Assembly: GCA_041398565.1 (NCBI GenBank)
Contig: JAWKUN010000004.1
Coordinates: 496,001 to 560,000 of the forward strand
Length of the DNA: 64,000 nt
Source of the DNA: DATGPD01 sp041398565
GTDB taxonomy: Bacteria; Planctomycetota; UBA1135; UBA2386
Reading direction: 5' to 3'
The position numbers and the translations under genes are program-made. Under the pieces are notes generated by a model. The model ran no database searches. It was not told the origin of the DNA and was given only the letters and a program-made list of their open reading frames with translations. Of the stretch, positions 1 to 8,984 are shown in pieces; the stretch's first letter is position 1, and every line of letters starts with the position of its first letter.

Positions 1-143
1 TCGCCGTCGGGCATCGGCACCATCGCCTGCAGCGCAGCCTCGACGTCGCCCGACTCACGTCGAGCGAAGGCGACGAACGCGTCCAGACCACCCCCCGGCA
101 GGATGGAGTCGTCCGTGGACGGACTCGGGATCGGCGAGTTCAT
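1..143 (-). CDS. 5' fragment of an unidentified gene (runs off the window)
   Basis: Only the first 47 codons are inside the window. The reading frame opens with ATG at 143-141 and stays open to base 1. The start overlaps the stop of the preceding minus-strand gene as ATGA (stop 142-140), a coupling pattern seen repeatedly in this window, which supports both the start and the reading frame. The visible N-terminus is Ser/Pro-rich (MNSPIPSPSTDDSI) followed by a Gly turn and a probable helix (LDAFVAFARR). There is no signal peptide or membrane segment in the visible part, so a cytoplasmic protein is likely. The family cannot be named from this fragment. Confidence 0.6.
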   Translation of the reverse strand, partial: MNSPIPSPSTDDSILPGGGLDAFVAFARRESGDVEAALQAMVPMPDG

Positions 144-1195
144 CGCCGGAGAACCATACCGGTCAGCGTCCGCGCGGCCGCCTGCGGCGTGAGCCCTGGC
201 AGCAGAATCCGTTGTCCGGGCTCACGCTCCGGCAACACGGTGTCGCCACCGGCGCGGTGGAACACGCCGCCGACGAGTTCGAGCTCGACGGTTCCCGCTG
301 CGTCGTCGACCACCACCGCCAGGCGATCGACCTCCGCGACCTGGTCGAGCCGCTTGCCCTCGGCCTGCCCGAGCAGGAGCACGCCGTGGAAGCGCGCGTC
401 TTGCAGACCTTCGATCTCGGTGATGCGGTAGCGGAGCGGAGTCGTCGCGCTCGACAGCAGACGGTTGAGGCGGTCGCGCCAGCTCTGTGCCGTGAACGGA
501 TCGAGCTTGGCCTGCGGCTGCGCGGCCGGCTCGGGTCGCGCGTACTCGCCCGACGCGACCACCAGGAACGGCAGCCGCTCCTCGGCCATCGGCCCATCCA
601 CGGCGAGCAGCACGATCGCTTCGCCGTCGTCGGGCAGATCCGCGGCGACACCGCCGCGCACGACGCTACCTTCGCGCAGGCGGATGGTGAGCGAGTTCGT
701 GGTGCGGTCGAGGAGGAAGTCGACGCGCTCGGCCCGCCACAGGGTCGCGGCGCCGCTGGCGGCGTCCGGCAGTTCGAACAAGTCGACCCCGCGCATCTCC
801 TTCTCGGCGATGGCGCGCACCGACAGGAAGCGCAGACCAGCGTGGCCGCTGCGCCGGAGCACGTCGTGGACCGCTTCGAGGGCGAGGCGCAGGCCCTCGG
901 GCAGCGGCTGCGTCGCCGCCAGGAGCCTCTGCTCTTGCTCTTGGCGCGCCCTCTCCTCGGCAGCCACGCGTTGGCTCACCAGTTCGCGCACGCGCTCCTG
1001 TTGCGATACCTCGCCCGCCAGCCGCCGCTCCAACTCGTCGATCCGCTCCTGGCGCAGGCCGGCGAGCCGGCGGGCGCTGGCAGCCTGCAGCCGGGCGTGC
1101 TCGGCGGCCTGCGCCGCATACCAGGCGAACGTGAACAAACCCGCGACGACCGAGGCCCCGAGCGCCGGCGCCAGCCAGGACCCGATGCGACTCAT
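140..1195 (-). CDS. Membrane-anchored coiled-coil protein of unknown function
   Basis: 351 residues from an ATG at 1195. Residues about 7-27 form one hydrophobic segment (WLAPALGASVVAGLFTFAWYA), probably an uncleaved anchor. Residues about 30-95 are rich in Arg, Glu, Gln and Ala with heptad-like spacing, consistent with a coiled coil. The rest is a mixed alpha/beta region with repeated short strands such as FLLDRTTNSLTIRLREG and RLAVVVDDAAGTVELELVGG, which look like a duplicated beta unit. No catalytic motif is visible. The stop overlaps the next gene's start (ATGA), so the two are probably translated together. The arrangement suggests a periplasm-facing or scaffolding protein; I do not recognise the family. 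Confidence 0.75.
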   Translation of the reverse strand: MSRIGSWLAPALGASVVAGLFTFAWYAAQAAEHARLQAASARRLAGLRQERIDELERRLAGEVSQQERVRELVSQRVAAEERARQEQEQRLLAATQPLPEGLRLALEAVHDVLRRSGHAGLRFLSVRAIAEKEMRGVDLFELPDAASGAATLWRAERVDFLLDRTTNSLTIRLREGSVVRGGVAADLPDDGEAIVLLAVDGPMAEERLPFLVVASGEYARPEPAAQPQAKLDPFTAQSWRDRLNRLLSSATTPLRYRITEIEGLQDARFHGVLLLGQAEGKRLDQVAEVDRLAVVVDDAAGTVELELVGGVFHRAGGDTVLPEREPGQRILLPGLTPQAAARTLTGMVLRR

Positions 1196-1235
1196 CGCGC
1201 GGTCGCCACGAAAGGTGCAGATCCGTGCAGCGCCA

Positions 1236-2015
1236 CTAACCGCCCCAGTTGTCGTCCTTGTGGTTGTTCCACCACTTCTCCCAATCCTGTGGCGAACGGA
1301 AGGTCTGGCCGGACAGCTTGGCGAGGGTGGTGTTCCAGGGATCGGCGATGGCGGCGTACGTGCGCTGGCGCGTCTGGGCGACGGGGTCGTCGAGTGACTC
1401 CGTCCGGGACTGGTTCTGGATCTCGACGAACCGCTTCAGGAGCTTCTTGACGATCTCGCGACGGATCTTGATGTCGGCCTTCTCGTAGTTGGCGAGCGCG
1501 CCGCCTGCCTTGGCCATGATCTGGTCCTCGGGATCGCGCAGGGCCGTGTCGAGGATGAAATCCCACGAACCGAGGTCCTGGGTCTGGCCGAGCGACGCGA
1601 TGAGGCGGCCGCGCAGCGGAATCCACTCGGACTTGCGGTAGCGGGAGTTGCCGAACGCATCCCGCAAGACCTTGGCCCCGGCCTTGCCCATGCGACTGAG
1701 CGCCACCGCCGACGCGTCGTAGAGCTCGAGCTTCTCCGGCTCGCGCTGCTTGGCGCGCAGGAACACGGCGCTCAGCGCCTTGATCACCGCCTGCTGGTCC
1801 TTGGAGTGCATGGTCTCGAAGCTCTGCACCCACTTGCTGAGGTAGGCGCGCGCCTCGAGGTCCTTGCTCATCTTCTTGTCGGCGACGAGCTCGTTGAAGG
1901 CGGAGACGTCCTTGGCGACCTGCGGGTCGGGCGCCTTCGGCGCGCCCTCCTCCTGTGCCGGCAGCCAGGCAGCCGCGACGAAGACCAGGCTCGACATCGA
2001 CAGGAATCGCTTCAT
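1236..2015 (-). CDS. Secreted helical (HEAT-like) protein of unknown function
   Basis: 259 residues from the second of two adjacent ATGs. The sequence GAGGAG lies so that AGGAG is 5 nt from this ATG and only 2 nt from the first ATG (2018), so the second is preferred. Residues 1-20 are a signal peptide (MKRFLSMSSLVFVAAAWLPA, cut before QEEG). The mature part is helical, with Lys/Asp-rich repeats resembling HEAT or Armadillo units (ALSRMGKAGAKVLRDAFG; KAGGALANYEKADIKIRRE) and a tryptophan-rich end (DWEKWWNNHKDDNW). It is probably a periplasmic or cell-surface scaffold protein. A weak promoter-like box (TAGACT) lies in the 140-bp upstream gap. Role unknown. Confidence 0.8.
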   Translation of the reverse strand: MKRFLSMSSLVFVAAAWLPAQEEGAPKAPDPQVAKDVSAFNELVADKKMSKDLEARAYLSKWVQSFETMHSKDQQAVIKALSAVFLRAKQREPEKLELYDASAVALSRMGKAGAKVLRDAFGNSRYRKSEWIPLRGRLIASLGQTQDLGSWDFILDTALRDPEDQIMAKAGGALANYEKADIKIRREIVKKLLKRFVEIQNQSRTESLDDPVAQTRQRTYAAIADPWNTTLAKLSGQTFRSPQDWEKWWNNHKDDNWGG

Positions 2016-2162
2016 CATCGCTCCTCATGGCCGCTGCGAACGCGGCGTTTCAGGGACAGTGCAAGGCAGTCTAGCCCGCATGCCGACGCGGCAATGCGGC
2101 AACGTTCCTCGGCCACGCAGGCACGTTGCACAAGCAAGCTGCGTACCGTCTCCGGGCTCTGC

Positions 2163-4427
2163 TCACCAGAGATTGTCGAGGAGAGCCTGCGCCGTCCTGC
2201 GGACTTGCTCCGGATCGAGCTCGTGCCAGCGCGACACAGCCACCGCGGTCTCGGCCGCCCCGGCCGCCACCCAACGTCGCTGCAGGGCACGCGCCAGGCG
2301 CTCGAAGCCACTGGCATGCGCCGAGAACCCATCGAACTGCTGGCCACAGAAGCCGGCGATGTGGGCCAGCACGAGCCGTGTGTGCGGGCTCTTGGCCAGG
2401 GCCACCAGCTCGGCACGGGCCTCGAGATCGGCCTCCACCGAGGTCGCACTGAAGGCGTTGCGCAGGAGCAGAGCGCCGACCCGCCAGAGGTTCGCCTCCG
2501 GCGGTAGATAGTAGAACGTGTCGGCCAGATGGGCCCTCTCGTGCCAACGGATCACGTCGAGGACCGCAGCCTCCACGGCACTGTCCTCCACGGGGGACAG
2601 CATCGCCAGCCGCCATTCGGCGTCCAGCGGCTCGAGCGCGTCCACCGCAGGCGGCACGGCGTCGTGCAGGAGAGCGGCGCCGTCTTCGCGCCCGATCCGC
2701 CGCATGCGCAGCAGGGAACCGGCCCAGTCACGGACGGCGTCCATGTCGACCACGAAGTTGTCGATGAGGGCGACGCCGGCGATGTCGCCACCCACCAGCG
2801 AGGTGCGCGCCTGGATGCTCCGGTCCTCACCGACCACCTCGCGCGCGCGCACGGGCACGGGCACCTGCACCTCGTCGGCCAGGTCACGAACCGAGAGGCG
2901 CGTCAGAAGCATCCCCTCGACCGGCATCCCCAGGCGTTGGCCCAGCACCAGGTGCTTGTTGTAGCGCGCGAAATACTTGGGCAACCCGTCGCCGAACGGG
3001 TCGATCAGGCTGCCGACGAACGGGATGCTGAACACCCGTGGGCTGCCGACGACGTCCTCGCCGAGGATCTCCAGCGCCACGCGTCGCACCTCGGCGAAGG
3101 TCTGCTCGAGCGTGGCGGGCTTCGGGGTCAGGTAGCCGGCGTAGAGGACGCGTCGCACCGCCGCCTCGAAGCCGACCGCTCGACGAATCTCGTCGCGTAG
3201 CTCACGCAACGCCGCCGAGTCGCCGCTGCGCACGATGCCGAAGGTGGCGACCGCGTCGGCCTCGTCGAGCAGACCGGCGTCGCGCAGCGCCACCACCAAC
3301 TGGCGCACCTGTGTGGTGTCGGCGAGCGGGTCCTGCGCCTCGGTCCAAGCGCCGTGCAGAACGGAGATCCATCGCCCGCGCACCTGGTTGCGCTCGTCGT
3401 CGAGGAGCTGCCGCGGGAACGAGGCCCGCAGGTCGGCGAGGTACGTGTGGACGTCGCCGGTGGCCAGGGCGGCGCGGCGCCAGGCGCGCCGCACCTGCGG
3501 CGCCGCCGGCGGCTGTCCGTCGTACGAGAGGGCTTCGCGCGCCAGGTGCGGCGCGCCCAGGCGTGAGAACACCTCTGCCAGGATCCGATCGCCGCCGGCG
3601 CGTACGAACGTCGCCAGCCGCTCGGGCTCCTGGTACAGCACCTCGCGTACCTGCTCAAGCCGATCGACCGACAGTCCGGCGCGCAGGTAGCCCTCGAGCA
3701 AGCCGCGCACGCCGCCGTCGTACGGCCGGGCCCGCAGCGCCGACAACAGCGGCGCCCAAGCCTCGAGCCTGCCGTCGCGGTGCAGGTGCACCCGCGCCAG
3801 ACCGAGGTCGGCCACGGCCTCGGCACCGGGAATGGCCCGCAGGCGCGCGTACACCGCCGCCGCGTCGGCGGGGCGTTCCTGCTGCAGGAGGGTGCTGGCC
3901 AGGTTGATGCACACGAGCGGCGAACGCGGTTCGAGGGCGTGCAGCCGCTCGAAGATCGCCACCGCGCGCGTCGGGTCGTTGCGCCGCAAGCTCCAACCGA
4001 GGCCGAGCCAACCCCAGAAGAAGTCGGGCCCGAGGTGTGTGCAGCGCTCGAAGTCCGCGGTCTGCGCCCGTCCCGCCGGCTGCAGGCGACCGCGCAAGTA
4101 GAAGCCCAGGGGATCGTTGGGGGCGTCGTGCACGCGCTCCTCGGCCTCCGACCGCAGCCGGCCGCGACGGCCGCGTTCGCGCAGGACGTCCTGGCGCAGG
4201 CGAAGCGCCATCACGTTGTCCGGGTCCTCCCCCAGCACGGACTCGGCGACGCGCAACGCCTCGCGTGCTTCGCCTTGATCGAACCGGTCGCGCGCGAAGT
4301 CGAGCATGCGGGAGACCTCGTCGGTCGGATCCGCCAGCCCGCGCACGTGTTCCGGCTCAGGCCTCGCAGGTGCCGAGCACCCGGCCAAAGCCACCACCAA
4401 CAGACAGGACCTCGCGCACCACTGCAT
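2163..4427 (-). CDS. TPR lipoprotein with a C-terminal HExxH motif (putative metallopeptidase-like)
   Basis: 754 residues from ATG at 4427, chosen because it gives a lipoprotein signal peptide (MQWCARSCLLVVALAGCSAP, lipobox LAGC); the open frame continues upstream only through the neighbouring gene. Residues about 30-400 are TPR-like helical pairs (VAESVLGEDPDNVMALRLRQ; AVAIFERLHALEPRSPLVCI). The C-terminal third is different and contains HERAH at about residues 629-633 followed some 32-40 residues later by a Glu-rich helix (VEADLEARAELVAL), the spacing expected for a gluzincin zinc site. Which Glu would bind zinc is not certain. It lies 53 bp downstream of the planctomycete-cytochrome gene and is probably in the same transcript. 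Outer-membrane or periplasmic location inferred; peptidase activity unproven. Confidence 0.8.
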   Translation of the reverse strand: MQWCARSCLLVVALAGCSAPARPEPEHVRGLADPTDEVSRMLDFARDRFDQGEAREALRVAESVLGEDPDNVMALRLRQDVLRERGRRGRLRSEAEERVHDAPNDPLGFYLRGRLQPAGRAQTADFERCTHLGPDFFWGWLGLGWSLRRNDPTRAVAIFERLHALEPRSPLVCINLASTLLQQERPADAAAVYARLRAIPGAEAVADLGLARVHLHRDGRLEAWAPLLSALRARPYDGGVRGLLEGYLRAGLSVDRLEQVREVLYQEPERLATFVRAGGDRILAEVFSRLGAPHLAREALSYDGQPPAAPQVRRAWRRAALATGDVHTYLADLRASFPRQLLDDERNQVRGRWISVLHGAWTEAQDPLADTTQVRQLVVALRDAGLLDEADAVATFGIVRSGDSAALRELRDEIRRAVGFEAAVRRVLYAGYLTPKPATLEQTFAEVRRVALEILGEDVVGSPRVFSIPFVGSLIDPFGDGLPKYFARYNKHLVLGQRLGMPVEGMLLTRLSVRDLADEVQVPVPVRAREVVGEDRSIQARTSLVGGDIAGVALIDNFVVDMDAVRDWAGSLLRMRRIGREDGAALLHDAVPPAVDALEPLDAEWRLAMLSPVEDSAVEAAVLDVIRWHERAHLADTFYYLPPEANLWRVGALLLRNAFSATSVEADLEARAELVALAKSPHTRLVLAHIAGFCGQQFDGFSAHASGFERLARALQRRWVAAGAAETAVAVSRWHELDPEQVRRTAQALLDNLW

Positions 4428-4480
4428 CGCCGGGCGGCAATGTAGCGTCGATCGCCGCGCCGTCGACCGCGCTCCGCCCT

Positions 4481-6748
4481 TCAGTGCACGCGGAAGGCGC
4501 CGCTCGCCAGCACGCACCGCACCACCGCGGCCAGCGTGACCTCGCCAGGCAGCGCGCGCACGGCCGCGTCGAGGCGGATCCGCTCGCCCGCGGTCGCCGG
4601 CCGCCCGACCGCGAACAGGAAGAACTTGCGCGCCAGGCACGGCACCAGGGACCGGTCGTTCGCCAGCATGTCGCGCAACTCGACGCTGCCCTGCACACGG
4701 CGACCATCGGGCATCACCGCCGAGGTGTCGACCGCCACGCTGCCCTCGCGCAGGCGCCGTCGCCCCACGGCGTCGAAACCCTCCAGCGCCAGGCCGAGGG
4801 CGTCCATCCGCTGGTGGCACACGGCGCACTCGTCGTTGCGCCGGTGCCGCGCCAGCTGCTCACGCAGACCGGCCGCGGTGTCGACGGCGACCTCGGGCGG
4901 GAACGCGCCGTTGCCCGGGGGCGGCGGCGCGGGTGGCGCTCCCAGGAGGTTGTCGAGGATCCACTTGCCGCGCTTGACCGGCGACGTCCGCGTGGGGTTC
5001 GAGGTGAGCGCGAGGATGCTGGCGTGACCCAACAGTCCGAAACGCCAGGGCTCCGCCAGCTCTACCCGCCGCATCGCGTCGTCGAACTCGCCCTCCACTC
5101 CGTAGTGCGCCGCCAGACGTCGGTTGTAGAAGCTGAAGTCGGCGGTGAGCAGCTCACGCACCGGACGCTCTTCGCGCAGCACCGCTTCGAAGAGCATCTC
5201 GGTCTCGCGACGCAGGTCCTGCAGGAGAGGGACGTCGACCTCGCCGAAGCGCTCGGCGTCGAACGACAGCATCGACAAGGTCGGCAGTTCCAACCACTGC
5301 GCCGCGAACTCGGTGGCCAGGGCGCCGGCGCGCGCGTCGCGCAGCATGCGCTCGACCTGACGTGCGAACACCGCGTCGTCGTGCAGGCGTCCGGCCCGCG
5401 CATCCTCGAGCAAGTCCGGGTCGGGCACGCTGCCCCACAGCGTGAACGACAGCCGGGCGGCGAGTTCGTATGCACGCTGGCGCTGGCCGCCACCTGCCGA
5501 CTCCAACCGCAGCACGAAACGAGGCGACGCCAGGATCGCCACCAACGCCAGGCGCAGGGGCTGCGGCCAGGGTTGCCGGCCCGCCGCCTGCGAAGCGCAC
5601 ACCAGGGCGTCGATGTCGGCAGACGCCACCGGAGCGCGCCAGGCGCGCTCGACCAGTGCCGGCAGCACGGCGCGCAGCCTACGCTCGCCGTCGTCGCCGC
5701 CGGGGTCGTCCAAGAGCCACCAACGATTGCCCGGGGCGCCGAGCGCACTCTCGAGTTCGACCCAATCCAAGTGCAGGTTGCGGTCGCGGCGCGCCGGATC
5801 GGGATGGTCGGGTGCCCAGAAGTCGTTCACGAACGACAGCCGCAGGGCACGCGCCCCCATCGGCACGTCGACTTCGGCCTCGTACGTGCGCGGCTCGTCG
5901 CGGGTGGCGGCAACCGCGAAGGTCGCCGCGCGCACGCCGTCGACGTCGACGGCGAGGCGCGGCGGTTCGTCGCCCGCCTGGTCGCCGAAGGCACGCACAC
6001 GCAGCCGGTAGGCGCCGCGCAACCGAGGTGGCAAGGGCAGGCGCAGATCCGCGCGGGTGTAGAAGTTGGCGAACTCGGCGCCGGCAGCGACACCCTTGGC
6101 TTCGCCGACGAACTCCTCGACTTCCCACCGCGGCGGTACGGTCTGATCGAGCACCGTCGCCGCCACTTGCTCGGCGGCGGCCAGGTACTTCTCGACGTGC
6201 ACGGCGCTGAAGCGCAGGGCGTCGGCCATGGTGGCGAAACCGTGCGCGAGGTCTTCGGCCGGGAACTCCGCGGCCGCTGGCACCTCGACTCCGAACAGAT
6301 CGGCGATCGCGCGTTCGTACTGGCTGCGGCTGAGGCGCCGGGCTGGAACGGGAGACGAAGCCTCCCGCACCTCGTCTCGCCGAGCGTCGACGGTCGCGTC
6401 GACCCACGCCACCAGCCGATCGACGTCGCCGCCGTCCAGGTCGCCGTACCCAGGCGGCGGCATGACCCTGGCCGCTACCCGGTCGCGCAGCTCGAGCAAC
6501 GTGACCAGCGCCTCGGCCAACGGGCGCGACGCCAGCAGTCGCAGATCGAGGCCGGCCTCCGGATCGGTCGCACCGTGACAGCCGACGCAGTTGTCGGTCA
6601 GGAGCTCGCGCACGTCGGCGGGCACTCCGACGCCCTGTGCCGCCGGCCCGCGTCCGGCGCCCACGGCGAGCGCGAGCAGAAGCGCCCGCGTGGCGCCGTA
6701 CGCGGAGTGCGCCCATCGCGATCGCGGTCCGCGCGGTGCGCTTTGCAT
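4481..6748 (-). CDS. Planctomycete-type cytochrome protein (PSD1/DUF1587-DUF1592-DUF1588-DUF1585)
   Basis: 755 residues. The start ATG (6748-6746) overlaps the sulfatase stop by one base (TGATG), which fixes it against a much longer open frame upstream. An export signal precedes a c-type heme motif CVGCH at residues 54-58. DUF1587-like sequence follows (RRLSRSQYERAIADLFGVEV), then a beta-rich carbohydrate-binding-like segment, DUF1592 (SPRFVLRLE; LSFTLWGSVPDPDLL), DUF1588 (GHASILALTSNPTRTSPVKR) and DUF1585 with a second heme motif CAVCH at about 641-645. This domain order is a hallmark of Planctomycetota proteins thought to be periplasmic redox or substrate-processing enzymes in polysaccharide use; no reaction is established. 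Coupling to the sulfatase supports action on a sulfated substrate. Confidence 0.93.
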   Translation of the reverse strand: MQSAPRGPRSRWAHSAYGATRALLLALAVGAGRGPAAQGVGVPADVRELLTDNCVGCHGATDPEAGLDLRLLASRPLAEALVTLLELRDRVAARVMPPPGYGDLDGGDVDRLVAWVDATVDARRDEVREASSPVPARRLSRSQYERAIADLFGVEVPAAAEFPAEDLAHGFATMADALRFSAVHVEKYLAAAEQVAATVLDQTVPPRWEVEEFVGEAKGVAAGAEFANFYTRADLRLPLPPRLRGAYRLRVRAFGDQAGDEPPRLAVDVDGVRAATFAVAATRDEPRTYEAEVDVPMGARALRLSFVNDFWAPDHPDPARRDRNLHLDWVELESALGAPGNRWWLLDDPGGDDGERRLRAVLPALVERAWRAPVASADIDALVCASQAAGRQPWPQPLRLALVAILASPRFVLRLESAGGGQRQRAYELAARLSFTLWGSVPDPDLLEDARAGRLHDDAVFARQVERMLRDARAGALATEFAAQWLELPTLSMLSFDAERFGEVDVPLLQDLRRETEMLFEAVLREERPVRELLTADFSFYNRRLAAHYGVEGEFDDAMRRVELAEPWRFGLLGHASILALTSNPTRTSPVKRGKWILDNLLGAPPAPPPPGNGAFPPEVAVDTAAGLREQLARHRRNDECAVCHQRMDALGLALEGFDAVGRRRLREGSVAVDTSAVMPDGRRVQGSVELRDMLANDRSLVPCLARKFFLFAVGRPATAGERIRLDAAVRALPGEVTLAAVVRCVLASGAFRVH

Positions 6749-8778
6749 CAGCCGTCGCTCCAGGCGCGCAGTTCGCCGGCGTCGAGTTCTCCGTAGTAGA
6801 TGCGCACGTCGCGCATCCCGCCGTCGAACGCAGCCTCGCCGTCGTAGTCGCCCACGGCCGACCCGACATCGCGGCCGAGGCACAGGCCCTCGCTCGGGTT
6901 GCGGCTGAGGAGCGACGCGTCCACGGTCGCTACCCGCGCCCCGCCGATGACGAGGTGCAGCTTGCCGGCGCCGTCGAGGATGCCCGCCACCAGCACTTCC
7001 CCTTCGGCTCGGCGGCGCTCCCCCCGCGCCACGAACACCCGGCCGCGTTCGCGCACCGCCACGCAGGGTACGCCATCGTCGAAGTAGCAGGCGTAGCCGA
7101 AGCGCTCGCCGCCTTGTGCCAGCACCACGCCCTTGGTGGCGGCACCGGCACGGCACAGGGCACCGAAGGTCAAGACCTTGGCTCGCGGTTCCGGATTCGC
7201 CACCAACGGTTCGCCGAGCCGCGCCATGCGCAAGACCTCGGTGCGCGGCACGTCGAGCGCCCGCACCGGACGCATCGATGTCTCGGCGGGCACCGGGTGC
7301 GCGTCGGGATCGTCGTCGCCGTACTGACGCTGGAGGCGGCGCAGCTCGGCGAGCAGCTCGGCGCGCACCTCGGCGTAGGCGGGTTCGACGCTGACGTCGA
7401 CGAGTTCCGCGGGATCGCGCTGTAGGTCGAACAGCTCCCACGCCCCGAGCGTGTAGTAGTGGATGAGCTTGTAGCGGTCGGTGCGAACGCCGTAGTGCGG
7501 CGGCACGTCGTGGACTCCGGTCTCGTAGTAGTGGTAGTAGATCGAGCGGCGCCAGGCTTCGGGAGGCCGGCCGCGCAGCAAGGGCAGCAGGCTCTCGCCC
7601 TGCATCTGCGGCGGCACAGCGGCTCCGCACGCCGCCAGCAAGGTCGGCGCCAGGTCGACGTTCGAGACCAGATCGCTGCACGCCGAACCAGGAGCCACGC
7701 AGCCTGGCCAGCGCACGAGGAGCGGGAAGCGCGCCGACTCCTCGTACATCCAACGCTTGTCGTAGTAGCCGTGGTCGCCCAGGAAGAAGCCCTGGTCGGA
7801 CGCGTACACCACGATCGTGTCGTCGGCGAGATCCTCCTCGGCCAGCGCGTCGAGCAGTCGCCCTACCCCCTCGTCGACGGCATCGACGCACCGCAGGTAG
7901 TCCTTGATGTAGCGCTGGTAGTTGAAGCGCGTGCGCGCGTCGCCCGTCGGCGGCGCCGCGCGGAAGCGTTCGTTCTCCGGGCCGTAGGCCGCCTCGAACG
8001 CTGCCAGCTGCTCGGAGTCGAGACTGCGTGCGAAGGCCAGCTTGAGGTCGCGCGCCGTCAGATGCTGGCGGATCGACATCGTCTGCTGCGCGGCGCCGAC
8101 AGCGCGGTGCTGCCAGTCGTCGAACAGGGTGGTTGGCTCGGGGATGTCGACGCCGGCGTAGCGCCCGAGGTGGCGGATCGCGGGTGACCACTCGCGGTGT
8201 GGCGCCTTGTGCTGCACGCAGAGTAGGAACGGCCGCGACCGGTCGCGCTGCCGCAACCAGGCCAGCGCCATGTCGGTGATCAGGTCCGTGGTGTAGCCGG
8301 GCACGGTCTGCACGCCGTCGGCAGTCTGGAACCGCGGGTTGTAGTAGGTGCCCTGGCCGACCAGGATTCGCCAGAAGTCGAAGCCGGTGGGGTCGGAACC
8401 CAGGTGCCACTTGCCGATCAAGCCCGTCTGGTAGCCGGCCGCCCGCAGCAGCTTCGGCAGCGTGACCTGCGCGCCGTCGAAGGTCTCACCGTTGGTGCGC
8501 TGGCCGTTCCGATGGCCGTACTTGCCCGTGAGCAGCACTGCCCGGCTCGGCGCACAGATCGAATTGGTCACGTAGGCGCGGTCGAAGCGCATACCCGTCG
8601 CAGCCAATCGGTCGATGTTCGGCGTACGGTTGATGCGCGAGCCGTAGGCGGAGATCGCGTGGCAGGCGTGGTCGTCGGCCAGCACGACGACCACGTTGGG
8701 CCGCCGGGGTCCTTGCCCACGCAGCAGCGGAAGCAACGCGACGAAGATGGCGACCGATCGCCAGCGCAGGCCGTTCAT
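6748..8778 (-). CDS. Secreted type I sulfatase with C-terminal jelly-roll-like domain
   Basis: 676 residues with a signal peptide (cleavage near LLRGQ). The N-terminal two thirds is a type I sulfatase: metal aspartates at 35-36 (LADDHA), formylglycine motif C75-A-P-S-R79, GKWHLG, and a late metal site DQGFFLGDHG. Cys75 must be converted to formylglycine by a separate maturase, which is not in this window. The sequence resembles the N-sulfoglucosamine sulfohydrolase-like group, but the substrate cannot be read from sequence. Residues about 530-676 form a beta-rich, LamG/concanavalin-like module (VVLAQGGERFGYACYFDDG; DVRIYYGELDAGEL), probably carbohydrate-binding. The stop overlaps the cytochrome gene start, so both are made together. 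Confidence 0.95.
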   Translation of the reverse strand: MNGLRWRSVAIFVALLPLLRGQGPRRPNVVVVLADDHACHAISAYGSRINRTPNIDRLAATGMRFDRAYVTNSICAPSRAVLLTGKYGHRNGQRTNGETFDGAQVTLPKLLRAAGYQTGLIGKWHLGSDPTGFDFWRILVGQGTYYNPRFQTADGVQTVPGYTTDLITDMALAWLRQRDRSRPFLLCVQHKAPHREWSPAIRHLGRYAGVDIPEPTTLFDDWQHRAVGAAQQTMSIRQHLTARDLKLAFARSLDSEQLAAFEAAYGPENERFRAAPPTGDARTRFNYQRYIKDYLRCVDAVDEGVGRLLDALAEEDLADDTIVVYASDQGFFLGDHGYYDKRWMYEESARFPLLVRWPGCVAPGSACSDLVSNVDLAPTLLAACGAAVPPQMQGESLLPLLRGRPPEAWRRSIYYHYYETGVHDVPPHYGVRTDRYKLIHYYTLGAWELFDLQRDPAELVDVSVEPAYAEVRAELLAELRRLQRQYGDDDPDAHPVPAETSMRPVRALDVPRTEVLRMARLGEPLVANPEPRAKVLTFGALCRAGAATKGVVLAQGGERFGYACYFDDGVPCVAVRERGRVFVARGERRRAEGEVLVAGILDGAGKLHLVIGGARVATVDASLLSRNPSEGLCLGRDVGSAVGDYDGEAAFDGGMRDVRIYYGELDAGELRAWSDG

Positions 8779-8850
8779 GGCCGGATCTCAGGCGAGCGGA
8801 GTAGGAGAAACAAGACCGCATCGCAGCCTGCGGCCCATCCCCCACCTCGA

Positions 8851-8931
8851 CGCCTCGCCCGCGGGCGAGGCGGTCGCACCGCCGAACCGCCACCCCGCAC
8901 GCGCACCGGCGAACACGCGCGCCGGCGCGCG
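8851..8931. repeat. Two GC palindromes between the propeller gene and the sulfatase gene
   Basis: The 206-bp gap between the propeller gene stop and the sulfatase start holds a perfect 22-bp palindrome at 8851-8872 (half-site CGCCTCGCCCG) and a perfect 16-bp palindrome at 8916-8931 (half-site CGCGCGCC). Either could form a very stable hairpin in RNA. There is no T-tract, so neither is a classical intrinsic terminator. They could serve as an RNA-stabilising or factor-dependent termination structure, or as binding sites for dimeric regulators. Nothing else is visible in the gap. Confidence 0.7.
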
Positions 8932-8984
8932 TTCGTCGGGTGGTTCGAAGGGCGGTTCGGCCGGCCCACGGCTTCACCGCACCT

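Noticed and set aside
4037..6796. 919-codon plus-strand open frame opposite the DUF1592 and TPR genes
   Set aside because: High-GC shadow frame with Arg/Ala-biased composition and no recognisable domain.
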